Source: Rosistilla ulvae (lineage in GTDB: Bacteria > Planctomycetota > Planctomycetia > Pirellulales > Pirellulaceae). Taken from it: DNA of 64,000 nucleotides. The DNA lies in NCBI RefSeq assembly GCF_007741475.1, contig NZ_CP036261.1, positions 4,217,798 to 4,281,797 on the forward strand, read 5' to 3'. The notes beneath the pieces are model-generated. The model had not been told where the DNA came from. It did not search any database and saw only the letters and a program-made list of their open reading frames with translations. Shown here one piece after another: positions 38,532-46,720 of this stretch. Numbering within the stretch: position 1 is the stretch's first letter; every line of letters starts with the position of its first letter. A program made the position numbers and the translations under genes.

Positions 38532-39725
38532 ATGGAAATCAAAATGCATCGAACGATCACTCGTTTTGTTCTGCCCGTCGGTCTCTTGGGCTTGGTGATC
38601 CTTGCCGCCATCGCCCAACCGCCAGGATTCGACCGCGAGATCTCCGAAGCGTTTCGGGGGATCTTTCCGGGGGCGAAGCCGGAACCGGGACTGTTCCCGA
38701 TCGAATCGACAGGCGTTTCGACGCGGCCGGTGATGGAAGCTGCCGATGCGTTTCTTGGCACGTTGAGCGAACCGCAACGTGCGCGGACGACGTTCCCGGT
38801 CGACGATATCGAGTGGCGGAAATGGGCGAACCAACATTCGTACAAGCGGCAAGGCGTCAGCTTTGAAGAGATGAACGAAACGCAGCGCACAGCCGCCTTC
38901 GACATGCTGCAAGCCGGCTTGAGTGCCAAGGGACTGAAGAAGACTCAGGACATCATGAAGCTGAACGAGACGCTCGCCGAGCTCTCGGGCAAGTTCGACG
39001 AATACGGGCAATGGTTGTACTACATCACGATCATGGGCGAACCGTCGCAGACCCAGCCTTGGGGCTGGCAGCTGGATGGCCATCACTTGGTGATCAACTA
39101 TTTTGTGTTGGGAGATCAGGTTGTGATGTCGCCGGTCTTCATGGGCAGCGAACCGATCCGCGCCGATTCGGGCAAGTTCAAGGGAACCGTTGTCATGCAG
39201 GACGAACAGGATAAGGGCTATACGTTCATGCAATCCTTGGATCCGCAGCAGCGAACCGAAGCGGTGCTGTCGAGTCAAAAAGGAGGAACCAACAACCTCG
39301 CCGAAGCGTTTCACGACAACATCGATCTCGATTACGCGGGCATCCCGGGAAAGAAGTTGAACGAAAAACAACGGCAACTGTTGCTGGAACTTATCGCGGA
39401 ATACGTCGGCAACATGGCCGATGGTCACGCCAAGGTGAAGATGTCCGAAGTCGAAAAGCACCTGGATCGGACCTGTTTCGCTTGGATCGGAGAAACCGAT
39501 CCCGAAGGCGTTTTCTATTACCGTGTCCACAGCCCGGTGATCCTTATCGAATTCGATCACCAACGCCGGATCGCTCCGCAACGTGGGCGAATTCCTGTGC
39601 GAGAGCACATCCATACCGTCGTCCGAACGCCTAACGGCAACGACTACGGCAAGGATCTTCTGCGGCAGCACTACGAAAAGCACGACCATTCGCATCCTCA
39701 CGAGCCAGCGAAACCGACAAAGTAG
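38532..39725 (+). CDS. Secreted DUF3500 protein
   Basis: The protein is 397 aa from ATG 38532; ATG 38544 is also possible, while the longer frame from 38469 lacks a signal at its N-terminus. A signal peptide ([20 protein letters not shown]) precedes a DUF3500-type body: [21 protein letters not shown], FGxPS-like [40 protein letters not shown] and a later [12 protein letters not shown]. The C-terminus is His-rich (HEKH-type stretches), perhaps metal binding. DUF3500 proteins occur in many secretomes and have no established reaction. No operon partner is evident; the transporter gene follows after 231 nt. Confidence 0.85.
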   Translation: MEIKMHRTITRFVLPVGLLGLVILAAIAQPPGFDREISEAFRGIFPGAKPEPGLFPIESTGVSTRPVMEAADAFLGTLSEPQRARTTFPVDDIEWRKWANQHSYKRQGVSFEEMNETQRTAAFDMLQAGLSAKGLKKTQDIMKLNETLAELSGKFDEYGQWLYYITIMGEPSQTQPWGWQLDGHHLVINYFVLGDQVVMSPVFMGSEPIRADSGKFKGTVVMQDEQDKGYTFMQSLDPQQRTEAVLSSQKGGTNNLAEAFHDNIDLDYAGIPGKKLNEKQRQLLLELIAEYVGNMADGHAKVKMSEVEKHLDRTCFAWIGETDPEGVFYYRVHSPVILIEFDHQRRIAPQRGRIPVREHIHTVVRTPNGNDYGKDLLRQHYEKHDHSHPHEPAKPTK

Positions 39726-39956
39726 GCGGCCAGCTAACGGGGATCTTACGAACCATGGACGGTAGCGAGTGGACCGGGGATCGGGATCTGCTAGGATAGT
39801 GAGGTGTTTCGTCGCGTCGATGACTTCAGCCATCGACGCCGCCGTTTCGCCATCGCCCTTGGGGCATCCACTCATCTTTGATTCCACCACTCGATCTCAC
39901 GCGTTGCAATCTGTCGATCGACAGCGGCGCAGGCGATCCACCTATTCTGAAATCGC

Positions 39957-41681
39957 ATGCCAAACGAATCCGCCTCGTCCGCGATCGCTGAGATCAATCC
40001 GGAACAGTTGCCGGTTCCCGAGCACAAGTTGCACGGCTGGACCCATTTCGCGGGACTCTACGCCGGCGAACACGTCGCGGCGACCGAGTTTGTGATCGGC
40101 GCGACCTTCGTCGCCCTCGGTGCGACGACGATGGACATCTTGATCGGGCTGTTGATCGGCAACGTGTTGGCGATCCTCAGCTGGACTCTGATCACGACGC
40201 CGATCGCGGTTCAGACGCGGCTGAGTCTCTACACGTACCTGCACAAGATCGCCGGCGATTCGATGAGCGATCTATACAACTGGGCCAACGTCCTGATCTT
40301 CACGGTGATCTCCGCCGCGATGATCACGGTCTCCAGCACGGCGGTGCGGTTGTTGTTTGGCATCCCCGCGCAATTGCAGTGGTATCCGACGAACAGTCTG
40401 TTTGTGCTGGTTGTCGTCGGCGTTGGGATGATCGTTGTCCTGGTGGCGATGTACGGGTTCAATGCCGTCGCCGAATTCTCGGGGATCTGCGGTCCCTGGT
40501 TAGTCGTGATGTTTGTCTGCGGCGCGTTTGCGTTGTTCCCAGCCCTTGCCGATTCGGTGCTCGGCCGCACGCAACTGACAAGTTTCGCCGACTTCATTAC
40601 GATCGGTGATCAATCGATTTGGACCGGGCTGAACAGCGAGGGGAAGCCGGGGATCGGTTTGTGGGAGGTGATCGGTTTCGCATGGGCTGCCAACACGATC
40701 ACCCACTTCGGCCTGATCGACATGGCGCTGTTGCGTTACGCAAAACGATCGATCTACGGACTGTGCACCAGTGCCGGCATGTTGTTTGGTCACTACATCG
40801 CCTGGATCGCTGCGGGCATCATGGGAGCCGGAACGGCAGTGCTGCTGCAGCGCACGATTGTCGAACTCGATCCCGGCGACGTGGCTTACCAAGCGTTGGG
40901 GCTTTCGGGATACGTGATCGTGATCATCGCCGGTTGGACGACAGCGAACGCGAACCTATACCGCGCCGGCCTGGCGGCTCAAGCGATTTTTCACAAGCAC
41001 TCGCGGATGCAAGTCACCTTCACCGTCGGCGTCGTCACCGTCGTGATCGCCTGCTTCCCGTTTGTCTACAAGCAGATCCTGCCGCTGCTGACCTACGCGG
41101 GATTGATCGTCGTTCCGGTCGGCGGGATCGTCTTTGCCGAACACGTTCTCTTCCCGCGGATCGGCCTAACCCGATACTGGGCGAAATATCGGGGGCTGAC
41201 GCACAGCACTCCCGCCGTCGCCGCCTGGGCGGTCGGGCTGGCGTTTGGTTTTGGACTGAACTACTTGCAAGTCATCTCCTTCTTCTATCTGTTCCTGCCG
41301 ACCTGGGCGGTCACGATCGTGCTCTATACATTCTTGGCCAGTCTTTACGGAGCTCGCGACAGCTACCCAGCCGAAGAAGCGGCGGAGCGTGAAAGGAACG
41401 AAGCGATCAAAGAATTTCAAACGCAACAGGCTCTGGCCGAAGGCGAACCGGTGCACGACAGTTCGTTGCTTCAGAAGGTCTTGCGTGGCACCGCCTGGTC
41501 GTCGTTGGCACTGACTTTGATCCTGGGATTGGTTGTGATGTTCGGCAGCCCCGACATGGCCGCCTACGAGAGCAACGCTGCCACCTTCTATCGATGGGGC
41601 TTTGTCTTCACGATCACCTACTTCGCCTCCGCCTACTGGGCTTTGCAACACACGAAATCACTCCAACAAGCGCGAACATGA
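39957..41681 (+). CDS. NCS1-type (purine/cytosine permease family) transporter
   Basis: The protein has 574 aa and about 12 hydrophobic segments spread from residue 45 to the end, consistent with an LeuT-fold NCS1 permease. Supporting stretches are EHVAATEFVIGATFVALGA (TM1 region), GFNAVAEFSGICGPWLV and GLWEVIGFAWAANTITHFG in the middle. NCS1 members carry nucleobases, vitamins or hydantoins with protons or sodium. The stop overlaps the next gene's ATG (ATGA at 41678-41681), so it is translationally coupled to a mannitol-dehydrogenase-like enzyme. That points to a polyol or sugar-related substrate instead of a base, which is inference. A charged loop (EEAAERERNEAIKEFQ) precedes the last two helices. 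Confidence 0.8.
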   Translation: MPNESASSAIAEINPEQLPVPEHKLHGWTHFAGLYAGEHVAATEFVIGATFVALGATTMDILIGLLIGNVLAILSWTLITTPIAVQTRLSLYTYLHKIAGDSMSDLYNWANVLIFTVISAAMITVSSTAVRLLFGIPAQLQWYPTNSLFVLVVVGVGMIVVLVAMYGFNAVAEFSGICGPWLVVMFVCGAFALFPALADSVLGRTQLTSFADFITIGDQSIWTGLNSEGKPGIGLWEVIGFAWAANTITHFGLIDMALLRYAKRSIYGLCTSAGMLFGHYIAWIAAGIMGAGTAVLLQRTIVELDPGDVAYQALGLSGYVIVIIAGWTTANANLYRAGLAAQAIFHKHSRMQVTFTVGVVTVVIACFPFVYKQILPLLTYAGLIVVPVGGIVFAEHVLFPRIGLTRYWAKYRGLTHSTPAVAAWAVGLAFGFGLNYLQVISFFYLFLPTWAVTIVLYTFLASLYGARDSYPAEEAAERERNEAIKEFQTQQALAEGEPVHDSSLLQKVLRGTAWSSLALTLILGLVVMFGSPDMAAYESNAATFYRWGFVFTITYFASAYWALQHTKSLQQART

Positions 41682-43180
41682 ACCCACCGCTCCCTTTGAC
41701 GCAATCGAATCTCGCTCACCTGCCCGCTGCAATCGCGCGGCCGACCTACGATCGCAGCCGTTTGACGACGGGGATCGTTCACGTGGGCGTGGGTGGATTT
41801 CATCGCGCCCATGAAGCGTTTTACACCGACCAATTGCTCGAAGCCGGCGGCGATCCGCAGTGGGGGATCTGCGGTGTGGGGCTGCGAGAATCGGACCGCA
41901 AGATGGCGACGATTCTGCGAGACCAAGACTACTTGTATACGCTGATCGTCAAGCGTCCCGACGGTGGGATCGAAACGCGAGTGATCGGATCGATCGTCGA
42001 TTTTCTGATGGGATGCGACGACCCGGCAGCCGTCATCGACCGGATGGCTGATCCCGCGACGAAGATCGTTTCGCTGACGATCACCGAAGGGGGCTACAAC
42101 GTCGATCCGGCGACGGGTGAATTCAACGCGTCGAATCCCGATGCGCAGCACGACATCGATCACCCGTTGCAACCACGGTTGGTCTTCGGATTTATGACCG
42201 CGGCATTGGCGAAGCGTCGTCAACTGGGGCTGCCCGCGTTTACTGTCCAATCGTGCGACAATATCCAGCACAACGGCGATCTGACGCGGAAGATGCTGAT
42301 CGGATTTGCGCGGCTGCAAGATCCGCAGCTGGCCGATTGGATCGAGCAAGAAGTCAGCTTCCCCAACGCGATGGTCGACCGGATCACCCCGGTGACCAGC
42401 GACGCCGACATCGACTTCCTGCGCACCGAGTTCGGCCTGGACGACAAGTGGCCCGTCGCCTGTGAACCGTTTTGCCAATGGGTTGTCGAAGACGACTTCT
42501 CCGCCGGTCGGCCCGATTGGCAAGACGTAGGCGTCCAGTTTGTTCCCGATGTCACGCCCTACGAGAAGATGAAGCTGCGGCTGTTAAACGCCGGGCATTC
42601 GGTGTTGGGGATCCTTGGATCGGTCTTCGGGCACGAGACGATCGACCAAGCGATCGGTGACGATATGTTCGCCCAGTACCTTCGCCAATTTTTCGACCGC
42701 GAAGCGACGCCGGTGTTGGATGCTGTCGCTGGTATCGACTTAGACGAATACAAACAGACGTTGATCGAGCGGTTCGGCAATCCCAAGATCAGAGACAGTC
42801 TCTCGCGGATCTGTCTGGAGAGTTCCAGCAAGCTGCCGGTCTTTCTGATCCCCACGATCCGAGAGAACCTGGCCAGCGGTGGCAGCATCCGCTACGCCAC
42901 GCTGGTCCTCGCCGCTTGGTGTTATTACAGCGACAAACAAGTCGATCGACACGGCAAGGCGTTGGAAATCACCGACGGTCTGAAAGCGGAACTCCACGCC
43001 GCGGCGAAGAATACCGGCGAGGATCCGTTAGCGTTTTTGAAAGTTCAATCGGTCTTCGGCGACCTCGCCGAAAACCAGCGATTTACAAAGACCTACGCCT
43101 ACCTGATCGATCGAATCTACAAAAACCCCGACGTCACCGCGACGATGCAAGCGATCTTGAGCGACGAAAGCGATTCGTAG
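41678..43180 (+). CDS. Mannitol 2-dehydrogenase / polyol dehydrogenase (long-chain MDR family)
   Basis: The protein is 500 aa from the overlapping ATG 41678. The N-terminal NAD-binding motif GIVHVGVGGFHRAHEAFY begins near residue 32. The catalytic motif K-x4-N-x2-H is complete: Lys299, Asn304 and His307 in KLRLLNAGHS, the polyol-dehydrogenase signature. TITEGGYNVD is also a family motif. Members oxidise mannitol to fructose, or fructuronate, mannonate and arabinitol relatives, with NAD(P). Length fits mannitol 2-dehydrogenase (about 490 aa). Overlapping the transporter gene by 4 nt, it should be made in fixed ratio with it. A GntR/LacI-type regulator follows in the convergent direction beyond a repeat block. 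Confidence 0.9.
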   Translation: MNPPLPLTQSNLAHLPAAIARPTYDRSRLTTGIVHVGVGGFHRAHEAFYTDQLLEAGGDPQWGICGVGLRESDRKMATILRDQDYLYTLIVKRPDGGIETRVIGSIVDFLMGCDDPAAVIDRMADPATKIVSLTITEGGYNVDPATGEFNASNPDAQHDIDHPLQPRLVFGFMTAALAKRRQLGLPAFTVQSCDNIQHNGDLTRKMLIGFARLQDPQLADWIEQEVSFPNAMVDRITPVTSDADIDFLRTEFGLDDKWPVACEPFCQWVVEDDFSAGRPDWQDVGVQFVPDVTPYEKMKLRLLNAGHSVLGILGSVFGHETIDQAIGDDMFAQYLRQFFDREATPVLDAVAGIDLDEYKQTLIERFGNPKIRDSLSRICLESSSKLPVFLIPTIRENLASGGSIRYATLVLAAWCYYSDKQVDRHGKALEITDGLKAELHAAAKNTGEDPLAFLKVQSVFGDLAENQRFTKTYAYLIDRIYKNPDVTATMQAILSDESDS

Positions 43181-43729
43181 CCAACAGGAAGCGGGGCGAT
43201 CCTGATGGAAGCGGGCCGAGGCCCCCGCCCGTTTTGCATTCGTTTTGCGGGGCGAAGCTCCAGCCATTTGCTTAGCCCAGGCCAACGGCCTGGGTGGCGT
43301 GATTGCCAAGTGAAATCCATAGGGCCAACGGCCCGGCAATTTGCGAGGGGCGGATCGCTTTGCTAACAAATTGCCGGGCCGTTGGCCCTTCCTATTTTCG
43401 CGTGTCATGGGGTCCCAGGCCGTTGGCCTGGGCAATGCAAATCGCCTGGCCTTCGGCCCTATATCCGGAACCATTGCGCCCGCGTTGCGATCGACTATAT
43501 CCGAAACCGGTGCGCCCGCGTCGCGGTCGACGGGATGCCACGACGATAGTGTCCGGCCCGACGAGATCCCGAAGGGATGATAGAGGGTAGCCGGAGGTCG
43601 TCGCGCAGCGGCGCACCTCCGGAATGCGAGGCCCATTCGTGCAACGAGCCCGAAGGGATCGCAGATCTTTAGTCTGACGGGGTGAAGCTTCTGGCATTTG
43701 CATAGCCCAGGGAATCGCTGCCCGCAGGG
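43181..43729. repeat. Composite palindromic repeat block (BIME/MITE-like)
   Basis: No gene is seen. The core is a perfect 23-bp inverted repeat, 43321-43343 against 43367-43389. It is flanked by CCCAGGCC-AAC-GGCCTGGG (43276-43294) on the left and its reverse complement CCCAGGCC-GTT-GGCCTGGG (43414-43432) on the right, giving an overall dyad of about 190 nt. A 34-nt unit starting CGGGGCGAAGCTCC (43248) recurs imperfectly at 43679. A 36-bp tandem pair and a CCGGAGGT...ACCTCCGG palindrome (around 43591-43622) complete the block. Confidence 0.7.
43459..43530. repeat. Two tandem copies of a 36-bp repeat
   Basis: Units 43459-43494 and 43495-43530 both begin CTATATCCG and end in TCGA, matching at 31 of 36 positions. 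They abut exactly, with no spacer, so they are not CRISPR repeats. Confidence 0.75.
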
Positions 43730-44872
43730 TCACTTTGACGAACACGGGCCCAAGGAACTGCCTTCCCAGAACGACAGCGTCAGATTTCGCGATTCGTTCG
43801 CATCGATCGCGAGTTCGCCATGTCGCATCTTGGTGAGCAATTCGATTGCCTGCGTGCCCAGACCAACTTCATCGATCGTCACCGAAGCGAGTTGACTCGC
43901 GAATCCGCCACCTCGAACAGTTCCACCAAACCCAACGACCGACACATCTTGGGGCACCCGCAGGCCAAGCTTCAACAATTGCAGGTACACCCATTCGGCT
44001 AGTGAGTCAAAACTGCAGAAGATCGCCGTGGGTGGATCGTCTCGACGAAATAGCTCCTCAAGCTCCTCGCCACTTTCCTCTTGCAACGCGTCGTAGTCTG
44101 TTGACCCACAGTTTGCTACGACCACGGAAATACTGGCTTTGGGCCCTATGGATTCCCGAAACCCCTTTTCATAGGCCGCCGAAGCGATGCTGCGCCCAAG
44201 ACAAAAGTAAGCGACACTGCGATGCCCCGCTTGCCGTATTGCCTCACCCGCTCGTCGCCCAACCTCTTCGAACGGAATCGCCAGCAGTGGAGTATGCGCC
44301 CCAGCGACGGGGCGCGAGCAGCACACCACAGGAATCCCGTGCTGCTGCAACTGTCGGATATGAAATGCGGGTGTGATTGGTGAAGGAGTCGGAACAATAG
44401 CGACCCCGGCAACCCGCAGATCAATTAACTGCAAGATCGCACTGGCCTGTTTGTCGATATCGCTGTTTGTGTTGCAAACAATCACCTGGTTGTACAACTT
44501 CGCTGCCGCTCTCTCAAAGCTGCGTTGCAACGAAGGATAAAAGGCCGAGTCCGTCTCGGGAACAATCAGGGCCAACAGATCTTGCCCTTTGCGGGAGCGC
44601 TGCCGGGCTTCGTCATGAACGAAAGTCCCCTTGCCGTGAACCCGATAGATCAGGCCATCCTGCTCCAGCACGGCGAAGGCTTGGCGAATCGTGCTGCGAG
44701 CCACGTGCAACGCCTCGGCGAGCTTGTTCTCCGAAGGCAAAGCGGCACCGGCTTTGATACCGCCAGATTCAATTTGCGAGACCACGTAGTTTCGCAGTTG
44801 CTCGTATTTAGGTTGCGACGTTGCCTCGCTGGACCAAGCCAGCCCTTTCATCCCATCCAAAACATTCGACAT
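43730..44872 (-). CDS. GntR-type regulator with LacI-like sugar-sensing domain (AraR-like architecture)
   Basis: The protein is 380 aa from ATG 44872, which has GAGG 4 nt upstream; the longer frame from 45040 lacks such a site. The N-terminal winged helix is GntR type: PKYEQLRNYVVSQI, LPSENKLAEALHVARSTIRQAFAVLEQDGLIYRVHGKGTFV. The C-terminal 270 residues are a periplasmic-binding/LacI-type effector domain: VSVVGFGG, TAIFCSFDSLAEW. Such regulators sense sugars and repress local catabolic genes. A perfect 9-6-9 inverted repeat lies 20 nt upstream of its start, a likely autoregulatory operator. Targets could be the divergent lipoprotein/DUF1559/propeller genes or the polyol genes. Confidence 0.88.
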   Translation of the reverse strand: MSNVLDGMKGLAWSSEATSQPKYEQLRNYVVSQIESGGIKAGAALPSENKLAEALHVARSTIRQAFAVLEQDGLIYRVHGKGTFVHDEARQRSRKGQDLLALIVPETDSAFYPSLQRSFERAAAKLYNQVIVCNTNSDIDKQASAILQLIDLRVAGVAIVPTPSPITPAFHIRQLQQHGIPVVCCSRPVAGAHTPLLAIPFEEVGRRAGEAIRQAGHRSVAYFCLGRSIASAAYEKGFRESIGPKASISVVVANCGSTDYDALQEESGEELEELFRRDDPPTAIFCSFDSLAEWVYLQLLKLGLRVPQDVSVVGFGGTVRGGGFASQLASVTIDEVGLGTQAIELLTKMRHGELAIDANESRNLTLSFWEGSSLGPCSSK

Positions 44873-45245
44873 ATGACCTCGCATCGTTCGACTTGTATGG
44901 AACCGACCATACAAGATAGCGACAGGTTTGTCAAACGCCCAGTCCCGGCAAGCCCAACCGGATAACGCGATTGCACGTCGCCTTAACGTCGTCCAAGCGG
45001 TCATCTGCCACCCTAAGGTGCAGTTATCACTCTCGTTCAAAACGCAAGATTTCGACCAAATTTCATAGTTTTAACTTGTGCGAACCTCTTGCATACCTTA
45101 GGCTGTTCTCGTAGCCTGGCCGGCAGTGGGGGCATGCTGCAATTTCCCCGCCTGTCCCCCATCCCACCGCCTGCCCCCCCCACCTCAACTCCTGTCGCCC
45201 ATCCCACCGTCTCGCTTTGGGCACAGTTCAGAAGGATTTACCGAA
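44873..45245. promoter_or_regulatory. Divergent promoter region between regulator and lipoprotein genes
   Basis: About 370 nt without a gene. It contains the likely operator (44892-44915) and, nearer the lipoprotein gene, a C-rich stretch holding two 20-nt direct repeats CCTGTCSCCCATCCCACCGY at 45151-45170 and 45191-45210, spaced 40 nt. Confidence 0.5.
44892..44915. promoter_or_regulatory. Probable operator of the GntR/LacI regulator
   Basis: A perfect inverted repeat CTTGTATGG-AACCGA-CCATACAAG, 9-bp arms with a 6-bp spacer, starts 20 nt upstream of the regulator ATG, where RNA polymerase or the 5' leader would lie. GntR-family dimers bind sites of this size. A half-site CTTGTAT recurs at 46688-46694, about 30 nt upstream of the secreted propeller-like gene. 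Confidence 0.6.
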
Positions 45246-45674
45246 ATGAGAAAACTCGACTTCGCATTCGTTTTGCCCGCCGCGATTGCCCTCTTGTTCG
45301 CTGGATGCGGCCCCGCCCTGGACGACATGAGGCTGATCCCGGTTACCGGTACGGTGACCTATCAAGGAGAACCTGTTCTTGACGGAGTGATCCGCCTAGT
45401 CCCCAGCGAAGGGACCGATGCCCCCGTGCGGACTCGGAAGATCAAGGAAGGTGCCTACGAGTTTGCGGACCGCGCCGCAGTTGGCGAGGGTTCATATAGC
45501 GTTGAGATTACGGCTTACCGCCCGCTCGAAGGAGCCACGCCAAACGATCTTGGCATGGTCGCTGAAGAGGCGCGCGAGCAGTATCTGCCAAAGCAATTCA
45601 ACACTCATTCTGAAATCGACCCGCTGATCGTGACCACAGACGATACCGACATCACCAAGGACTTTGAACTCTAG
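45246..45674 (+). CDS. Small lipoprotein, partner of DUF1559 copy 3
   Basis: The protein is 142 aa from ATG 45246, preceded by AAGGA at 9 nt; the longer frame from 45126 is low-complexity and unlikely. Lipobox LLFAGC (Cys near 20) is followed by a beta-sandwich-like domain (VTGTVTYQGEPVLDGVIRLVPSE) and a YLPKQFNTHSEIDPLIV ending. That closing FNTHS corresponds to the YNTKS of the two other lipoproteins. Here the lipoprotein precedes DUF1559, the reverse of the other two modules, with 76 nt between them, so the order is not fixed but the pairing is. Confidence 0.82.
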   Translation: MRKLDFAFVLPAAIALLFAGCGPALDDMRLIPVTGTVTYQGEPVLDGVIRLVPSEGTDAPVRTRKIKEGAYEFADRAAVGEGSYSVEITAYRPLEGATPNDLGMVAEEAREQYLPKQFNTHSEIDPLIVTTDDTDITKDFEL

Positions 45675-45750
45675 TGCGATCTCCAGAAGTCACGATTACC
45701 TCGCATATTCACGATTGACAATTTTCACTTTTCAAGAGAGGACCGTTCCC

Positions 45751-46638
45751 ATGAAACGCCAAGCTTTTACGCTCGTTGAACTGTTAGTAGTGATTGCCAT
45801 CATCGGAATTCTTGTCGGACTGCTGCTGCCCGCGGTGCAGGCCGCCCGCGAAGCGGCTAGAAGAATGCAGTGCAGCAACAACCTGAAACAGATCGGCCTT
45901 GCCCTGCACAACTACCACGACACGCATCTCAAGTTTCCGTTTGGTCGTATCGGGGCGACAACGGTGGAACAGCAGTGCGCCTTGACGATGCTGCTGCCCT
46001 ATGTGGAGCAAGGGTCACTTTATGACCAATTCGACTTTAGCCTTCCTTTGATGGGAAAGTCGGGGTCAACGATTACTCCTAACGTCAACACAGATCTCAT
46101 CACGACGCGGCTGGAGGCATTTTTGTGTCCAAGCAATCCTCAAGATGAAGGCCGATACGTTACATCGCAATTGCCAGGAAGGGATCATGCGTGGGGGACT
46201 CACTATTCTCCAGTTGCCCATAGCGGCAAAGATGGGACGTCGGGACGATCGACTTCGCTTGGCGTTGTCGATTCCAATCGAGACGGAATGTTCTATTTCA
46301 ATTCCAAAACGAAGTTCCGAGACGTCACCGACGGAACGAGCAACACGCTGGCATTCAGCGAATCCGTTGGCGACGCGCCGGGATCGAATGACCTGTATGC
46401 CTGGGCCATGTTCTCGGGCGGTATGGGGGTCAAAGGTGGAGTTAACGTCAACTTCACCGATTTGGACAGCTTCTATGTGGCGAACGATAACTTCACGGGC
46501 CCCTCTAGCTACCATCCCGGCGGCTGCCAGGTTCTCCTTGCCGATGGATCCGTTCGCTTTCTAACGGAAAACATCCCACTCTCCATCCTTCAAGACCTGG
46601 CCACTCGCGGCGGAGGCGAAGTCCCAAGACCCTACTAA
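45751..46638 (+). CDS. DUF1559 prepilin-like protein, copy 3
   Basis: The protein is 295 aa from ATG 45751 (GAGAGG 8 nt upstream). The leader is very short (MKRQA) before FTLVELLVVIAIIGILVGLL, then QAAREAARRMQCSNNLKQIG. This 50-residue start is almost identical to copy 2, although many codons differ. The DUF1559 body has NYHDTHLKFPFG, LLPYVEQGSLYD, VTDGTSNTLAFSES and YHPGGCQVLLADGSVRFL. It lies between its lipoprotein and the secreted propeller-like gene, all on the plus strand, so the three could form an operon controlled from the divergent region beside the GntR/LacI regulator. Confidence 0.93.
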   Translation: MKRQAFTLVELLVVIAIIGILVGLLLPAVQAAREAARRMQCSNNLKQIGLALHNYHDTHLKFPFGRIGATTVEQQCALTMLLPYVEQGSLYDQFDFSLPLMGKSGSTITPNVNTDLITTRLEAFLCPSNPQDEGRYVTSQLPGRDHAWGTHYSPVAHSGKDGTSGRSTSLGVVDSNRDGMFYFNSKTKFRDVTDGTSNTLAFSESVGDAPGSNDLYAWAMFSGGMGVKGGVNVNFTDLDSFYVANDNFTGPSSYHPGGCQVLLADGSVRFLTENIPLSILQDLATRGGGEVPRPY

Positions 46639-46720
46639 TGCTGCGGTCTCACATCTGAACGCGTCCAAGTGGTTTGCACGTGACGCACTTGTATCAACAA
46701 CGACCCTCTGAGGATTTCTT

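Noticed and set aside
38349-39890. 513-codon open frame on the minus strand across the DUF3500 gene
   Set aside because: It mirrors the plus-strand gene, has no domain motifs, is rich in Arg/His as antisense frames in this GC range are, and lacks a plausible start.
41594-41677. Extended N-terminus of the polyol dehydrogenase (frame open from 41594)
   Set aside because: It would overlap the transporter by more than 80 nt and adds residues without family similarity; ATG 41678 in the ATGA overlap fits the family length and motif positions.
43459-43530. Possible CRISPR from 36-bp repeats
   Set aside because: There are only two copies, directly abutting without spacers, 5 of 36 positions differ, and no cas gene is present.
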